A stretch of DNA of 64,000 nucleotides from Flavobacteriales bacterium (GCA_016703005.1 JADJCX010000005.1:124001-188000); one strand, 5' to 3'. Positions 36,356-45,731 are shown, counted from the first letter of the stretch. The notes: a model not told the origin generated them from the sequence alone. Translations and numbers: made by a program.

Positions 36356-37066
36356 TCAGGCCAGCGGCAGCCCCAGCACCCACCGCTCCATCATCTTCCT
36401 CCCAAGGAGTTGCCCGATTACCCGGTATCGCGAGTGCGCGAGGGGATTATTGCCTGCCAAGGGTTCGCTCATCACCCCGATCTCCCGTTGGTAGTAGTTG
36501 CTGTGGACGAACCGTTGCCCATCGCCTTCCACGACAATGAACCCGACGTGGTTGTCCAACCCTACTGCGTAGAGTCCATCACCAGTTGCTTCCAGGTACG
36601 TCGCGACCTCCTCCACGGACCGATCGCTGAACGCCTTGGCCCCATCGGCCATTTTGCGGATCATCGGCTCCGCAGCCAGTTGCGCCCACTTGAACCTGGG
36701 TAGGTCGAACCCCACCTGTTGCAGTGTTGTGGTAATGAAGTACCCGCATGCGATGGTGCCTTGCCCGGGAACAGTCGTTGTTCCATTGAAGTCCCAAGGC
36801 GTGCCGTACCAGCGAGGAAAGACCTCGATCGTCAGTTGGCGGAACACATAGTTGCGTGCGCTATCCAGCAGCACTGTGCGCTCCACACTATCGGCTTTCT
36901 GGTACGCGGTGTTGAAGCTGTCTCTCCGGGCTTCGATCGCACCCAGAACATCCGTGTAGCTCGCGGGCACGGATGGCGCCATGGCCACCTGCGGCCGAGG
37001 TGGGGTATTGCAGAGGTTGCCGGTGAGCAGCCACGCGCCGATCGCGAAGCACCAATTCGAAAGCAT
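36356..37066 (-). CDS. Secreted NlpC/P60- or CHAP-like cysteine peptidase candidate
   Basis: 236 residues with a signal-like N-terminus. A long helix (residues ~40-75) precedes WYGTPWDFNGTTTVPGQGTIACGYFITTTL, where the cysteine before GYF fits the nucleophile of NlpC/P60-type peptidases. A histidine in GLDNHVGFIVVEG and an asparagine in FVHSNYYQ could complete the site. That assignment is inference from motif order. The product would act in the periplasm or outside the cell, possibly on peptidoglycan peptides. Confidence 0.6.
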   Translation of the reverse strand: MLSNWCFAIGAWLLTGNLCNTPPRPQVAMAPSVPASYTDVLGAIEARRDSFNTAYQKADSVERTVLLDSARNYVFRQLTIEVFPRWYGTPWDFNGTTTVPGQGTIACGYFITTTLQQVGFDLPRFKWAQLAAEPMIRKMADGAKAFSDRSVEEVATYLEATGDGLYAVGLDNHVGFIVVEGDGQRFVHSNYYQREIGVMSEPLAGNNPLAHSRYRVIGQLLGRKMMERWVLGLPLA

Positions 37067-37126
37067 GCGGGTTGTTTCTTCCCGAATGCACGAAGGCGCG
37101 AGGCGTAACGAGCGAGGCGATCGCCG

Positions 37127-37594
37127 TTACCGTTTCGGCTGCAGCATGGTGCCCGTGCAGTTCTTGGCCCCGCAACGGCATGCCCAGATCTTCTTCAGCC
37201 TGGGAGTGTGCCGTTCCTCCAACACGATGCCGTAGTTGTAGGTCAGTTCTTCGCCGGGCTTGATGTTCCGCAGCGCTTCGATGATCACTTTGGCTTTGCG
37301 CAGGTCGCCGCTCGCATGGTCGTGCACGTAGGCTACGCAGTTGGGCGCACAGCTATGGTTGAGCCAACGGGCCGTGTTGCCGCCCACGTTCGCGTCGATC
37401 ACGTACTTCTCGTTCAGGGTGAAGAGAAAGGTGTGGCCACTGTCCGCATCGGCGTGCTCCAGGTTCGACGCTTGGCGAGTGGTGAGCAGTTGCCCTTTGT
37501 ACTCGATGATCTCCTCGCCCTTATGGATCGCAACCAAGGCGCGTGCGCCCGTTCCGTGGATCGCGGAAACATGGGCCGCTATTTTCTTGCTCAT
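37127..37594 (-). CDS. SET-domain protein-lysine methyltransferase-like (copy a)
   Basis: 155 residues from the ATG at 37594. The complete SET fold is present: IHGTGARALVAIHKGEEIIEY, YVIDANVGGNTARWLNHSCAPNC (SAM-binding NHSC), GEELTYNYG, and a post-SET cysteine cluster CRCGAKNCTG that binds zinc in eukaryotic enzymes. Bacterial SET proteins occur in several lineages with largely unknown substrates. It is the downstream member of a tandem pair, overlapping copy b by four bases (ATGA). Confidence 0.85.
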   Translation of the reverse strand: MSKKIAAHVSAIHGTGARALVAIHKGEEIIEYKGQLLTTRQASNLEHADADSGHTFLFTLNEKYVIDANVGGNTARWLNHSCAPNCVAYVHDHASGDLRKAKVIIEALRNIKPGEELTYNYGIVLEERHTPRLKKIWACRCGAKNCTGTMLQPKR

Positions 37595-38088
37595 CGCTTG
37601 GCGGTCTTGCCTTTCGTCTTCGGCTGGTATTTCAGCATCACGCCACGGCAATTCGCCGCTCCACAAAAGCAGGCCCAGTTCTTCCGTTCCTCGGCGGTGA
37701 TGGGTGCGGTAGTGCACACATCGTAGTCGTAGGTCAACTCCTCACCGGCCTTGATGTTACGCAGGGCCGAGATCACCACCCGGTCCTTGCGCGGATTGCC
37801 TCCCGGATCGTCGACGATCTCCGCAACGCAGTTCGGGTCGCAACCCGTGTTGATCCACTTGGCGATGTTGCCGTTCACGTTGGCATCCACTACCCAATGC
37901 TCGTTCAGGATGAACAGGAAGGTGTGGCCGGTGTCCTCTCCGCCGTACGTATCATCAGCGATATCGTGCGTGATCAAGCGGCCTTCGTAGTCGACGATCT
38001 CCTCGCCCTTCTTGATGGCGGCCACGGCCACCACGCCGCTGCCATGGATCTTGCTGCGCTTGCGCGCGATCTTCGGATTGTTGGTCAT
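37591..38088 (-). CDS. SET-domain protein-lysine methyltransferase-like (copy b)
   Basis: 165 residues from the ATG at 38088. It has the same SET/post-SET layout as copy a: IHGSGVVAVAAIKKGEEIVDYEG, WVVDANVNGNIAKWIN, GEELTYDYD and CFCGAANCRG. It differs at the key NHSC site, reading NTGCDPNC, which could weaken SAM binding or change function. The two copies are clearly paralogous, and the ATGA overlap gives a fixed two-gene unit, perhaps acting as partners. Confidence 0.83.
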   Translation of the reverse strand: MTNNPKIARKRSKIHGSGVVAVAAIKKGEEIVDYEGRLITHDIADDTYGGEDTGHTFLFILNEHWVVDANVNGNIAKWINTGCDPNCVAEIVDDPGGNPRKDRVVISALRNIKAGEELTYDYDVCTTAPITAEERKNWACFCGAANCRGVMLKYQPKTKGKTAKR

Positions 38089-38145
38089 CTTGTGGTACTT
38101 CCGGACGTGTCGGGGGAAAAAGCGCGCGAAGATGGGAGGCGGGAC

Positions 38146-38181
38146 GGAATGGAAAATGAAGAATGTAAAATGTAGAATGAC
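38146..38181. repeat. AAAATGAAGAATG-type intergenic word repeat
   Basis: A short AT-rich run with repeated AAAATG/AGAATG words (GGAAAATGAAGAATG, then TAAAATGTAGAATGACC), of the kind found between genes throughout Bacteroidota. It sits just upstream of the SET pair. Confidence 0.5.
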
Positions 38182-38205
38182 CAACAGGGCGCCGCAGTTC
38201 CTCTT

Positions 38206-39636
38206 TCAACTGAAGTACACCGTGCAAACACCCACCGCCGTGATCACGCAGATCAGGTCCACCAAGAGCATGATGCCGAGGGTGTAGCGGCTGTTCTTCA
38301 CGTTCACGCTGCCGAAGTAGAGCGCCACCACATAGAAGGTGGTCTCCGCTGCGCCTTGGAAGAGGCAGGAGAGTTGGCCCGTGAGACTATCGGGGCCGTA
38401 GGTCTTCATGGCGTCGAGCATGAAGCCCCGCGAGCCGCCGGCGCTGAAAGGGCGCATCAGCGCAACCGGGATCGCATCGATCACTTGTTTGTCCACGCCC
38501 ACCAAGGCCATGGTCCACGAGAGGCCGTCCATGACGATGCCCATCAAGCCGCTGTTGCGGAAGATGCTCAGGGCGGCCAGCATGGCGATCATGTAGGGCA
38601 GCACGCGCAACCCCGTGGTGAAGCCGTCCTTGGCGCCGTGGATGAACGAATCGAACATGTTGGTGCCCTTCTGCGTGAAGTAGCGCTCGAACAGGAAGGC
38701 ATAGCCAACGATCAGCAGGATGATCACCAGCAGCATGCCGTTGCTGAGGTTGTCGGTGAAGTGGAATTTCTGCACGCCACCCAAGCCGGTGATGTAAGCC
38801 ATCAATCCACCGATCACCACGCTTACGCCCACCACGCTCAGCATCACGGGCAGGTTGAAGAGGTTGATGCGTTGCTTCCACGCCACCAGGAACAACGCGG
38901 CAATGGTGCCGACGAAGGAGGTGATGATGCACGGGATCATGATGTCGGCCGGGTTGGCAGCGCCTTGCGCCGCGCGGTAGCCGATGATGCTCGTGGGCAA
39001 CAGCGTAAGGCCCGCAGCGTGCAGGCATAGGAACATGATCTGGCTGTTGGTGGCCTTGTCCTTTTCCGGATTGTCGGCCTGCATGCTCTCCATGGCCTTA
39101 AGGCCGAAGGGCGTGGCGGCGCTATCGAGGCCGAGGAAGTTGGCCGCGAAGTTCAAGGTCATGAAGCCGTAGGCCGGGTGGTCCTTGCTGAGGTCGGGGA
39201 ATATCCGGTGGAAGATGGGGGAGAGGACCTTCGCCATTTTCTCCATGGCGCGTGAATCCACCAGCAGGTTCAGCAGGCCGCAGAAGAAGGTGAGGTAGCC
39301 GATCAGCGGCAACCAGAGACTCGTCAGCGTGCTCTTACATGTTTCGAACAAGCCATCGGCCTGTTGCTTGCCCACGCTCACCTTCACCACACCGGTGCTA
39401 TTGATGGTGTAGAGCTTGTCGCCTTGTTGGTACCCTGCTTCACCGGCGCTGCGGATGTTGGCCAGCAGCGGTGTGCCTTGCAGCGCAGTGGTGTCCATCT
39501 CCGCCACTATGAACGGATCGCCTTGTTTGCCGTTCACCAATCCCCCCAACGTGTACTGATGACCCGTTGCCAGCATCACCAGCACGTAGCCGATGCTGAG
39601 GATGCGGATGAAGGTCCAGAAGCGGGAGAGGGCCAT
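38206..39636 (-). CDS. SpmA/SpmB-type nucleoside-recognition (Gate) domain membrane protein
   Basis: 476 residues with about ten membrane segments. Two Gate-type halves are visible: residues ~105-270 (LWLPLIGYLTFFCGLLNLLV; GLDSAATPFGLKAMESMQ; FLCLHAAGLTLLPTSIIGYR) and ~325-476 (TGLRVLPYMIAMLAALSIF; IPVALMRPFSAGGSRGFML). This is the SpmA-SpmB fusion form common in Bacteroidota. The Bacillus subtilis proteins act in spore dehydration; non-spore formers use the family for unidentified small-molecule transport. Confidence 0.85.
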   Translation of the reverse strand: MALSRFWTFIRILSIGYVLVMLATGHQYTLGGLVNGKQGDPFIVAEMDTTALQGTPLLANIRSAGEAGYQQGDKLYTINSTGVVKVSVGKQQADGLFETCKSTLTSLWLPLIGYLTFFCGLLNLLVDSRAMEKMAKVLSPIFHRIFPDLSKDHPAYGFMTLNFAANFLGLDSAATPFGLKAMESMQADNPEKDKATNSQIMFLCLHAAGLTLLPTSIIGYRAAQGAANPADIMIPCIITSFVGTIAALFLVAWKQRINLFNLPVMLSVVGVSVVIGGLMAYITGLGGVQKFHFTDNLSNGMLLVIILLIVGYAFLFERYFTQKGTNMFDSFIHGAKDGFTTGLRVLPYMIAMLAALSIFRNSGLMGIVMDGLSWTMALVGVDKQVIDAIPVALMRPFSAGGSRGFMLDAMKTYGPDSLTGQLSCLFQGAAETTFYVVALYFGSVNVKNSRYTLGIMLLVDLICVITAVGVCTVYFS

Positions 39637-39735
39637 GGGGGAGTCTGCCGCAAAGCAGCACGGCTTCGGCCTCGCTGCTGCTTCAACACTTAGTTATCGG
39701 CGAACACCACAGTGTGAAGGACAACGGTCAGCGCC

Positions 39736-40293
39736 TCACCCCTTCACCAACCGCTCGATCTGCAGGAAGTGCCGCTGCTGGTGGGCGACAGGGAAGCGGA
39801 AGGCATCACCGGCCTTGAAGCGGATGATTGGCCCCAAGGAACTCGTCACCTTCATCGCATTCAAGTCGGTGGTGCGCGCTTGCTGGAGTAGTTGGAGCAA
39901 GGTTTCGCAGAGGGTTATGAACCGCGCTATGCTCTCGGATGATGCGCCATGGTTGCGAGCCGGGTCGAACATCTTCATCGTTTTCATGCGCCACGCGATG
40001 CGTCCGCCGGGTTTGGGCAGCATGCTTTTGGTGAAGTAGTTGCCCAGCAGGCCGGGGTGGAATTCTCCGTTCGGCTTCAACGTTGAAGCGCGTTTGGCGA
40101 AGACCTGCTGCAATCCCTTCGCATAGATGCCGCTGCTGAGGTTGAGGTGCTCGAAGACTTCCACTGCGTTCCATTGGTCGGCAGCTGGGCGGCGCAACAA
40201 GACTTCCGCCGGAAGTTGTTGGATCTCCTTCGCTCTGGAGATCTGGGTGCGCAGAACGGCGCCGAGGTTGTCGATCAGTTGTTGTGTGTTCAT
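39736..40293 (-). CDS. DinB family protein
   Basis: 185 residues from the ATG at 40293. The four-helix DinB layout is present, with a metal-site histidine in VEVFEHLNLSSG and the pair in AHQQRHFLQIERL. DinB/YfiT-like proteins are metal-dependent hydrolases or thiol transferases (some bacillithiol-dependent), which is of note because bshA lies in the same window. The specific reaction is unknown. Confidence 0.82.
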   Translation of the reverse strand: MNTQQLIDNLGAVLRTQISRAKEIQQLPAEVLLRRPAADQWNAVEVFEHLNLSSGIYAKGLQQVFAKRASTLKPNGEFHPGLLGNYFTKSMLPKPGGRIAWRMKTMKMFDPARNHGASSESIARFITLCETLLQLLQQARTTDLNAMKVTSSLGPIIRFKAGDAFRFPVAHQQRHFLQIERLVKG

Positions 40294-40338
40294 GGGGCGA
40301 AGGAATCCCGCAGCGCTGCGAAACACACTTGATGTGGA

Positions 40339-40905
40339 TCAAGAACGTTTTCTGCGCAAACGGCTGAAGGTCTCCGGCGTCATACGCAAGTAGCTCGCGA
40401 TGTCCTTCTGCGATACCAGTTGAAGCAGGTGCGGACTGCGCGCCACCAACCGATCGAAACGTTCCTCAGCGCTCAAACTCAGTTGCTCGATCTCGCGGGT
40501 GCTGCGGCCTACGAGCAGTTCTTCCAGGATCAACCGCCCGAAGCGTTCCATCACCGGCATTTCGTTGTAAAGCCGCTGCAAGGCTTCGTGGTCGATGCCC
40601 ACCAATACGCTGTCGGTTATCGCCACCACATCGAAGCGCGCAGGTTTGCGCGTAACGAACGAGGCATACTCGCCGCTCCAACTGCCGTCGTAAGCGAAGC
40701 CCACGCAGAGATCCTCGCCGTCGTGCGGGAACGACAACCGCTGCACGCCGCTCTTCACGATGTAGAAACGCTGCTCCACTTGGCCCACGGCGCAAACCGA
40801 TGCACCCCGGCTGAAGGCGTGCTCGGTCCAGTACGGTGCGATGCGCTCCCAGTCACTCTGATCCAACGGCACGTAGCGCTCCAAGGTGCGGCGAACAAGT
40901 TCCAT
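40339..40905 (-). CDS. Crp/Fnr family transcriptional regulator
   Basis: 188 residues. The N-terminal cyclic-nucleotide-binding-type beta-roll (FSRGASVCAVGQVEQRFYIVKSG) is followed by a long helix and a C-terminal winged helix truncated to the recognition segment QKDIASYLRMTPETFSRLRRK, typical of the short Bacteroidota Crp/Fnr clade. No FNR cysteines are seen. It is on the same strand as the DinB gene, 45 bases upstream, so it may regulate it. Confidence 0.88.
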   Translation of the reverse strand: MELVRRTLERYVPLDQSDWERIAPYWTEHAFSRGASVCAVGQVEQRFYIVKSGVQRLSFPHDGEDLCVGFAYDGSWSGEYASFVTRKPARFDVVAITDSVLVGIDHEALQRLYNEMPVMERFGRLILEELLVGRSTREIEQLSLSAEERFDRLVARSPHLLQLVSQKDIASYLRMTPETFSRLRRKRS

Positions 40906-40959
40906 GGTCCGAAGTAAGGCGTACCGCGCATCAATGGTGCGTCACTATTTTGGGACCTG

Positions 40960-41433
40960 ATGGTGCGCACCGGTCTGCTCCTCCTATTTCTTGTTGGCGC
41001 CACCGCGTGCAATAAGTACTACTTGGTGCGGCCCGTCGAGATCACCTACCGCACGCAGTACATCCTGAAGAACCCCGATGCGCTGTTGCGCTTCTCGAAT
41101 TCCATCGCATTCGAGGCGCCCTTCAACTTGGAACGTTCCGACACGCTGCATGCTGCCACCCGGGCCCGCATGGACTCGATCGGTGTTCACCGCGTGGAGG
41201 TACGCGGCCTCGGTTCCTATGACCTGGACCAAAGCACCTTCGCCAATGCACCACCCTACGTGGTGGTGTTGCACCGCTACGGAAAGTCACGGCGCGGGGT
41301 GCACGAGGAGGTGACGATCTTCCGTGGTCCGGCGCCCCTGCCCAAGGCCGTGCAGCAATACCTCTGGTCAATGGGTCAGAGCGCGGTCAACGACACCGTT
41401 TATGCGCGGGTGGAAGGAGGAAGAGGCCGGTAA
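40960..41433 (+). CDS. Predicted lipoprotein of unknown function
   Basis: 157 residues with a lipobox (LVGATAC, Cys at about residue 17). The mature part has no domain I recognise: mixed alpha/beta with RMDSIGVHRVEVRGLG and PYVVVLHRYG. It is divergent from the Crp/Fnr gene, with 54 bases between the starts. Confidence 0.6.
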   Translation: MVRTGLLLLFLVGATACNKYYLVRPVEITYRTQYILKNPDALLRFSNSIAFEAPFNLERSDTLHAATRARMDSIGVHRVEVRGLGSYDLDQSTFANAPPYVVVLHRYGKSRRGVHEEVTIFRGPAPLPKAVQQYLWSMGQSAVNDTVYARVEGGRGR

Positions 41434-41454
41434 GGACCTGTTGGGCGGGTTACA

Positions 41455-42381
41455 CTAAGCCGCAGCGCGCAGCGGTGCGAAGACCACAGGATAGCCACGT
41501 CCCCAACCAGTATGTGGAGTATCGCGTCGGCCCTTGTGCTCTAAGGCGATGGATTTCATCAGGGCGCGCCACTTCAATGCCGAACGCAATTCGCCGAAGC
41601 GCTTGCGACCGATGGTCTTGTTGTAGAACGTGCGGAAGTACACGATCGCTTGATCCCGTAGGTTCTCACCCACTACGTAGCCGTCGTCGATCACCGCCAC
41701 GAAGCTCTCGCGATCGCCCTTGTACGTGTCTGGCTGGAAGACCTTGTCGTAGTTGTGTTTGTGGAACTGCCGTATAGCCCCGTCGCGTCCACCCTTGCGG
41801 TGCAAGTAGCGTTTCAAGTACCGGTCCAGCACATGCGGCTGGAAGTACTGCGCTGGTCCTTCGGCATCGATCTGCATGGCGTGTATCCCTTCGGTAGTGG
41901 CGTACCACAACAATGGATACAAAGTGACCGAGCCTTTGTAGGCGGTGATCACATACACCCATTGCAGTCCTTTGGTCGAACTGAATTTACCGCCCCGCTC
42001 CACCACCTCGGTGCTGTTCGTCTTGGGGCAGAGGCCAACAAGGTCGGCGTGTTTCTCAAGCACATGTTGCCGCAGTTGACCCACGTCTTTGCGGGCGGCC
42101 GATGCCACCTGCGTTGGGGTCATTCCAGAGCGGATCATGGCTGAACATGCGTTTGCGGGCACTCTTACGTAACGCACGCACGTGGGGTTCACATACGGCG
42201 AGCCTTGCTGAACGGGGTGGAAAACGAGGAACGGTACCCGAACCACCCGGATAATATTCCTGCCGTTCAGCGAAGGCTTTCCATGGTTCGGCCATGCCGG
42301 TCGGCTGCCGGTCGGATCGGGTGTGTTTTGAGAGGAACTCGTATCGAATGGGTGGCGTATCCAGCGCAAAACAGTATCCAT
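41455..42381 (-). CDS. Hypothetical protein, start unresolved
   Basis: An open frame of 308 residues, but the first ~80 look poorly conserved and the true start may be an internal ATG such as the one opening MIRSGMTPTQVASAARKD. The convincing part (from roughly residue 85) has helical segments, GLQWVYVITAYKGSVTLYP, HAMQIDAEGPAQYF, a basic stretch YLKRYLHRKGG, and RKRFGELRSALKWRALMKS. No family recognised. The 5' end overlaps the divergent gene at 42380 if the first start is used. Confidence 0.45.
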   Translation of the reverse strand: MDTVLRWIRHPFDTSSSQNTPDPTGSRPAWPNHGKPSLNGRNIIRVVRVPFLVFHPVQQGSPYVNPTCVRYVRVPANACSAMIRSGMTPTQVASAARKDVGQLRQHVLEKHADLVGLCPKTNSTEVVERGGKFSSTKGLQWVYVITAYKGSVTLYPLLWYATTEGIHAMQIDAEGPAQYFQPHVLDRYLKRYLHRKGGRDGAIRQFHKHNYDKVFQPDTYKGDRESFVAVIDDGYVVGENLRDQAIVYFRTFYNKTIGRKRFGELRSALKWRALMKSIALEHKGRRDTPHTGWGRGYPVVFAPLRAAA

Positions 42382-42748
42382 GAAAACCCCAACGCTTCAT
42401 CTCCACACGGCTGCCTTGGCGGTCCTGCTCGTATGCTCCAAAACCGTTTCAGCCTCCGACGATCTTCCATATACACCGCCGGCCGACGATGCAGTGGCGG
42501 TGACGGGTTGGGTGCACGTGGAAGACCTCAGCTTCGATGCAACGACCGTGGAACTGGAAGTGAACGGCGAGGTACAGCGTGTGCCACTCTCGAACATGGG
42601 CCGCTTCGACCTTGTATTGCCCGCCGACGCCCATGTGGTCTTACGCTTCGAGCATCCCGGCCACTTGCCAAAGGAAGTGTTGGTGGATACGCATCATGCC
42701 CGCGCCGGTACGTTCCGCGAGCAGACCCGCCACGTGCGGTTCGCCTGA
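42380..42748 (+). CDS. Small secreted beta-sandwich-like protein
   Basis: 122 residues with a signal peptide ending at TVSAS. The mature part (TVELEVNGEVQRVPLSNMG, then FDLVLPADAHVVLRFEHPGHLPKEVLVDT) has the strand pattern of a CarboxypepD_reg-like or peptidase-associated sandwich. Function unknown. It is followed two bases later by the small open frame at 42751. Confidence 0.55.
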   Translation: MKTPTLHLHTAALAVLLVCSKTVSASDDLPYTPPADDAVAVTGWVHVEDLSFDATTVELEVNGEVQRVPLSNMGRFDLVLPADAHVVLRFEHPGHLPKEVLVDTHHARAGTFREQTRHVRFA

Positions 42749-42750
42749 TC

Positions 42751-42894
42751 ATGGAACTGAAGCAGAACATGGCCGGCTTCACTTACGTGGGGCCCGTGGG
42801 CAACATCGGTTTCGATAAGGACGGCGGTTGCGTGGCCGTGGACCACACCCGCAAACTGATGGTGGGCCGCAAGAACCAGCCGATGGTGTTCTGA
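42751..42894 (+). CDS. Possible 47-residue protein
   Basis: A short frame with an ATG two bases after the previous stop. Product MELKQNMAGFTYVGPVGNIGF followed by DKDGGCVAVDHTRKLMVG. It ends with NQPMVF. The spacing and ordinary codon use argue for a translated gene, but there is no family evidence. Could be spurious. Confidence 0.35.
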   Translation: MELKQNMAGFTYVGPVGNIGFDKDGGCVAVDHTRKLMVGRKNQPMVF

Positions 42895-42995
42895 GCATTG
42901 CAGCCCTGACGGGTCACCTACTGGGCGCGTTCTGTCATCCGGACGAACCTGCCTGGGGGCAAACAGGCAGGCGAGGAAGGATCTCCAGGGTGCTA

Positions 42996-44129
42996 TCACT
43001 CTCCGCGTAACGCATCCACCTTCGTCCAGTTGCTGAACCTTCCTCCACTATAGCGATACACGCCACTTGAGGTACCGATCCAAAGCTGCCCGTTGGCGTC
43101 TTCGAGAATGCTCTGCACGTTTTTGAGGCCAGCAGCGTCGCGTTCAGTGTAGCATGTGAAGGTCTTGCCGTTGTTGCTGCACAAGCCATAGCCGCTTGCC
43201 CCGATCCAAATGGTCCCTCCGCTGTCCTGATGGATCACCCATATCTGATCGCCGAGCACACCGTCCTTCCTGCCGTAGGATGTGAAGACTTTGCCATCGT
43301 AAGTGCACAGCCCACCGTAGCGCGTGCCGAACCACAGGTTCCCCGACTTGTCCTCCATGATGGTCTGCACGAAATTGTTGCACAACCCATCCTTCTCCGC
43401 AAGGTTGGTGAGCGTGCTGCCGTTGTATTTGTACACGCCGCCGCCATTGCTCGCGAACCAGATGTTCCCCGACCTGTCCTCTATGATGCAATTGATCTGC
43501 TTCGGGTACTTGTAGTTGGGGTGATCACTGAAGTCAGCAGCAGGGATAGGGAAGGAGGTGAATGTCCTCCCATCAAAACGTGACACGCCTTCCTCCGTGC
43601 CGAACCACAGGCCACCGTTCCTGTCCGGCAGCACGCTCCACACTTGATCACTGATCAAGCCATCCTTCGTTGTGTAATTGGTGAAACCGGTTCCACCTGT
43701 TCGGAAGGCGGCTACGGGATCGTAGCGCGATACGCCACCGCCCGTGGCGAACCAGAGATCACTGTTCGGGGCTTGAGCCATGCTGCCCACCCAATTGCTG
43801 CTGAAGCCGTTCGTAGGGTCGAAGTATTCGAGCGATCGTCCATCGTACCGCGCCACGCCGTCGCTGGTGGTGCCGAACCAGATATTGCCCTCACGGTCCT
43901 GCAACATGCGGCGGATGTACTGGCTGATCTGTTCCGTTTCGCCGGGCGGCTGGGTAAGGCGGGCTGCAAGTGTTGCGCTGTCCGGTTGCGCAGAAGGCGG
44001 AGTTGCGCCACCATAGCTCTTGTTGTGGTCAGATGTCTTGACTTGTTCAGAGCAGGAGGACAAGAGCAACAGCGTCACTACGACAGCGCGGAACTGCGCG
44101 TAGTCACTCGATCTTCCGGCTAGGAACAT
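42996..44129 (-). CDS. Two-component-regulator propeller-repeat lipoprotein
   Basis: 377 residues from an ATG at 44129, chosen because it opens a lipobox (LLLLSSC). The rest is a chain of ~12 propeller blades of the reg_prop type: REGNIWFGTTSDGVARYDG, NGGLWFGTEEGVSRFDG, SGNLWFGTRYGGLCTYDG. In hybrid two-component systems these form the periplasmic sensor; here no kinase or membrane part follows, so this is a stand-alone, surface-exposed propeller. Confidence 0.85.
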   Translation of the reverse strand: MFLAGRSSDYAQFRAVVVTLLLLSSCSEQVKTSDHNKSYGGATPPSAQPDSATLAARLTQPPGETEQISQYIRRMLQDREGNIWFGTTSDGVARYDGRSLEYFDPTNGFSSNWVGSMAQAPNSDLWFATGGGVSRYDPVAAFRTGGTGFTNYTTKDGLISDQVWSVLPDRNGGLWFGTEEGVSRFDGRTFTSFPIPAADFSDHPNYKYPKQINCIIEDRSGNIWFASNGGGVYKYNGSTLTNLAEKDGLCNNFVQTIMEDKSGNLWFGTRYGGLCTYDGKVFTSYGRKDGVLGDQIWVIHQDSGGTIWIGASGYGLCSNNGKTFTCYTERDAAGLKNVQSILEDANGQLWIGTSSGVYRYSGGRFSNWTKVDALRGE

Positions 44130-44203
44130 AGTGGTGTCAAACCTAAGCGGGCAGGTGGGTGCGACATTGGCCCTGGACAAGTACCACTCACAGTTGCCAA
44201 TGT

Positions 44204-45731
44204 TCATCGCCCGAACCTCGCCGTGCGCACCCCATCGCGCACGAACAACCGCAGCACATACCTGCCCGGTGCCAAGTGCGCGAGATCAAGCGTGGCATCC
44301 ATCGGCAGCACACCGTGCGCGCAACGCAGGCCCCGCGCATCGATCACTTCGTAGTTGCAGCCAGGTGAAAGTCCCGGGCCTTGCACGGTGATGCGCCCAT
44401 CCGCGCTGGGCGAAGGGAACACTTCAAGAGCATCTACTTCATCCAATGCATCCACCGCCAACGTGCTGCACAGCGGCGCACGTGGCAACGAGATCGGCGA
44501 CGTGGTAACGCTGGCGGGCAGTGGTGGCGATGTATAGGTGAACGAGGCGAACGTGGCCGCGCTGGCCGTAGCCACCACCGGGTATACGTTCACGCTGTCC
44601 GGTTCCCAACAGGTGGGCAACGGACCGTTGAAGTCCATGACGGAAAGCGAAGGACAGTTGTTGGTGCTGCCCAACACGGCCAAGCGGTTGTTGTCCACGG
44701 CGATCACATCATCCACGTAGCCGCTGGGCCCGAACCCGTACTGCGCGATCACATCGGCATTGGCATCCATGTGCAAGAGGATATCGCCCTCGGCCGGATC
44801 GGCGAAGACCCGCGCCAGGTGTACCACGAAGGTGCCGTCGGGCACGGGCACCACTCGGCCTTCCCAATCGAACGCATTGTCCACATCGTCCAATGCGCGT
44901 GCGCTGATCACATCGCCTGCCGGGTCGAGCAACAGCAGATACTCTCCCCGGTCCAAGGCCCACGACTTCCACAAGCAGCGCCATGTTGCCGTTCGCGAGC
45001 ATCGCACCGCCCATGCCGATGGTGTATGCACCACCATCAACCGCGTAGCTCTTGCTCCAGAGCGCCGCACCGGTGGTGGTGTATTTGGTGAGGATGAGCG
45101 TGGGCTGGTAGGAACCGTGGTAGGCGAAGAAGGTATTGCCCGGCCCCGCGAACACCCCGGTGAAACCCGCCGGCGAATTGCCTTGCAGCTGGAAGTTCAC
45201 CGGAATGCGGATGCGCGGATAGGCGTACGGCCCGCTGGGGTCGAACACCATGATCACCACCTCCTGCGCGTTGAGCGCGGTGGCGATGTGCGCGATCATG
45301 CCGTTGTTGAGCGGTGCGGAGCGCCATGGCAAAAAGCTGAGCGTGTCCACCGGGAAGGCATCAGCCGCCAGCACATTGCCCTGCGCATCCATGCGTACCA
45401 AAAAGATGCTGTACCGCAAGAGGGTGTTATCATACCGCCCGCCCACCGCTAGGAGGTCGCCGTTCCCGGCCTCCACCGGTGCATCGGAACGAAGGATCGT
45501 GTAGGGCTGGCCTTGGCTGGCCCACAGCACATTGCCCATGCTGTCGGTGCGCATTATCCGGTTCCACGTCTCGTCGGTGCACACGAAGTCGCCGTTGGCG
45601 CACTGCATCACATTCATGAAACTGCCGGGGTTGCCCGGTGCATACTCACTGAAGAAGGTGTTCTGTGCGGAGGTTGCAAGACCTGTTAGGCACACTACGG
45701 AGGAGAGAAGTACGCCTCGTGCGGTCTTCAT
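44204..45731 (-). pseudogene. T9SS cargo gene with one frameshift
   Basis: Start at MKTARGVLLSS (45731) with a signal peptide ending in ATSAQN. The first ~260 residues are propeller-like (GDLLAVGGRYDN, NGNMALLVEVVG). The frame breaks at about 44960, and the remaining ~250 residues (EYLLLLDPAGDVISARALD onward) continue in a second frame to a T9SS sorting domain (LEVFPSPSADGRITVQ, PGRYVLRLFVRDG). A single extra base in a CC/GG run restores it. Otherwise intact. Confidence 0.8.

Noticed and set aside
37127..38088. SET genes as eukaryotic contamination
   Set aside because: They have no introns, overlap by ATGA, and sit between typical bacterial genes with matching composition.
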